The notes under the pieces are model-generated. The model made no database searches. It was not told the origin of the DNA and saw nothing but the letters and a program-made list of their open reading frames with translations. From Enterococcus caccae ATCC BAA-1240 (GTDB taxonomy: Bacteria; Bacillota; Bacilli; Lactobacillales; Enterococcaceae): a stretch of DNA of 64,000 nucleotides. The translations under genes were made by a program, and so were the position numbers. The stretch is from the NCBI RefSeq assembly GCF_000407145.1, contig NZ_KE136472.1, positions 849,658 through 913,657 of the forward strand, written 5' to 3'. Position 1 is the first letter of the stretch, and each line of letters opens with the position of its first letter. Below are positions 63,091 to 64,000 of the stretch, in pieces.

Positions 63091-63534
63091 ATGAAAACAC
63101 CGTCATTTGGTGAAAAATCGGAAACATTAGTCTATAAAAAAAGGCTAGGTGCTTATATTATTGTATCGAGAAATAATGGTTCAGAGATAGTGTTAGTTCA
63201 AGCACCTAATGGAGCTTATTTTTTACCAGGCGGAGAAATTGAACAAGGGGAGACGAAAGAAAATGCTATCCATCGGGAAATGCTTGAAGAACTTGGAGTT
63301 GAAGTAGCCATCGGTGAATACCTGGGTCAAGCGGATGAGTATTTCCATTCGAGGCACCGTAACACCGATTATTATAACCCAGGTTATTTCTTTGTTGCTG
63401 ATAATTGGACGCAGGTTTGTGAACCTTTGGAAAAAGAGAATACGATTCGGTGGGTATCTGTTGATGAAGGAATTGACTTGTTAAAACGTGGTAGTCACAA
63501 GTGGGCAGTTCGTAAATGGAAATCCTCTCAATAA
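63091..63534 (+). CDS. Nudix hydrolase
   Basis: 147 residues. The Nudix box reads GGEIEQGETKENAIHREMLE and continues with ELGVEV (about 49-73), with all the conserved Gly, Glu and Arg positions. The preceding AYIIVSRNNGSEIVLVQAP is the first strand. Nudix enzymes cleave nucleoside diphosphates linked to another group; this short generic member gives no hint of substrate. ATG 63091 was chosen because AAAGGGAG precedes it; the upstream in-frame ATG at 63010 would add 27 atypical residues. It is a single-gene unit divergent from gloA. Confidence 0.9.
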   Translation: MKTPSFGEKSETLVYKKRLGAYIIVSRNNGSEIVLVQAPNGAYFLPGGEIEQGETKENAIHREMLEELGVEVAIGEYLGQADEYFHSRHRNTDYYNPGYFFVADNWTQVCEPLEKENTIRWVSVDEGIDLLKRGSHKWAVRKWKSSQ

Positions 63535-64000
63535 AATCATGAGTAAATGAAAGAGGTTGGACAGAAGTGGTTATTTCCCAAATCTCCAACTCTTAATGCT
63601 TTAGCACTTAAAAAATAAAAGAAGTACGGTGTCATTCAGACACCGTGCATTGTGTATCGTCGAATTACTTTGTTCTTTGTGATTTACAACAGTGTAATCG
63701 CTTCTTTTTGCACTAGTTTGCTGGATTCCTTGAGGCTAGGATATGACTCGTAGAGTGATATCCTAGCCTTTTTTCATGGAAATAAACCTGAAAAAAACAG
63801 TGGAAATTACAAAAGAATGTCTCAATCACGCTCATTGAGTGCGATACTTGTATTTAAATTTATCATCTGTTGGAACGAAGTAAAGATCAAAACAAAAAAG
63901 TGAACGAAATAACACACATTTGCTTCGTTTTATTGATCAGCGAATGTTTTTTTGCTGAAATAAGCCTTTTTCAAGACCACTTTTTGTGACGTTTGAAAAC
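63535..64000. other. right-end intergenic region
   Basis: No credible gene. It holds a short hairpin CGGTGTC/GACACCG (63628-63647) and the nested terminator at 63733-63774. A GGACAGAAGTGGTTATTTCCC segment near 63556 resembles the sequence around 24942-24960, suggesting a dispersed intergenic repeat. The last 200 bases are unremarkable. Confidence 0.5.
63733..63774 (+). terminator. nested-palindrome terminator
   Basis: AGGCTAGGATAT (63733-63744) pairs with ATATCCTAGCCT (63758-63769). The loop is itself palindromic (GACTC-GTA-GAGT), and a T-run follows. Confidence 0.8.

Overview
This window is chromosomal DNA of a low-GC Firmicute, almost certainly an Enterococcus species. The evidence is the cluster of WxL-domain surface proteins with a DUF916/DUF3324 partner and small LPXTG proteins, the Mga-like regulators, the rexB-rexA recombinase pair, a T-box-controlled pheS-pheT, and the lutABC, murI, rph-rdgB and dapH/dapL genes in a lactic-acid-bacterial setting. 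It is not assigned to a species. No phage, transposase, CRISPR array, rRNA or tRNA gene was seen.

Region 1 (1-2860) ends an ABC-type permease gene. It then holds a LacI-type repressor divergent from a GH4 6-phospho-beta-glucosidase. Their shared intergenic region carries a promoter, a palindromic operator in its spacer and a perfect CcpA cre site.

Region 2 (2864-19455) is the accessory part and the most interesting. A Mga-like regulator faces a tandem array of cell-surface genes. The repeating unit seems to have been small LPXTG protein, large modular WxL protein, several small WxL proteins, then a DUF916 protein. Three large WxL paralogues (about 786 aa) have divergent N-termini but almost identical C-terminal two thirds. 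Between them lie decayed pieces: an LPXTG pseudogene, fragments of two small WxL genes and two fragments of the DUF916 gene. Only the last unit keeps an intact DUF916 gene. It is followed by a regulator with a pseudo-receiver and a winged helix. A fourth, more divergent large WxL gene (25267-27567) lies about 8 kb further on, beside a second Mga-like regulator of identical length (490 aa).

Region 3 (19818-25050, between the WxL loci) holds an unknown membrane protein, a BaiN/YhiN-type flavoprotein, NADP-type glutamate dehydrogenase and glucose-6-phosphate isomerase.

Region 4 (29472-64000) is mainly housekeeping: lutABC for L-lactate oxidation, signal peptidase I, the RexAB nuclease/helicase, an HxlR regulator, T-box-pheST, and a four-gene polar amino-acid ABC transporter. 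A cell-wall/nucleotide-hygiene run follows: murI, an RNase PH-RdgB fusion, a YfcE-like phosphodiesterase, a CBS protein and dapH. A MacA/MacB-like efflux operon then sits between dapH and the N-acetyl-diaminopimelate deacetylase gene. The window ends with an MscS channel, ilvE, an aldo/keto reductase, a class-I amidotransferase-like hydrolase, gloA and a Nudix hydrolase. An inverted repeat before the HxlR gene resembles one before the efflux operon, which suggests a regulatory link.
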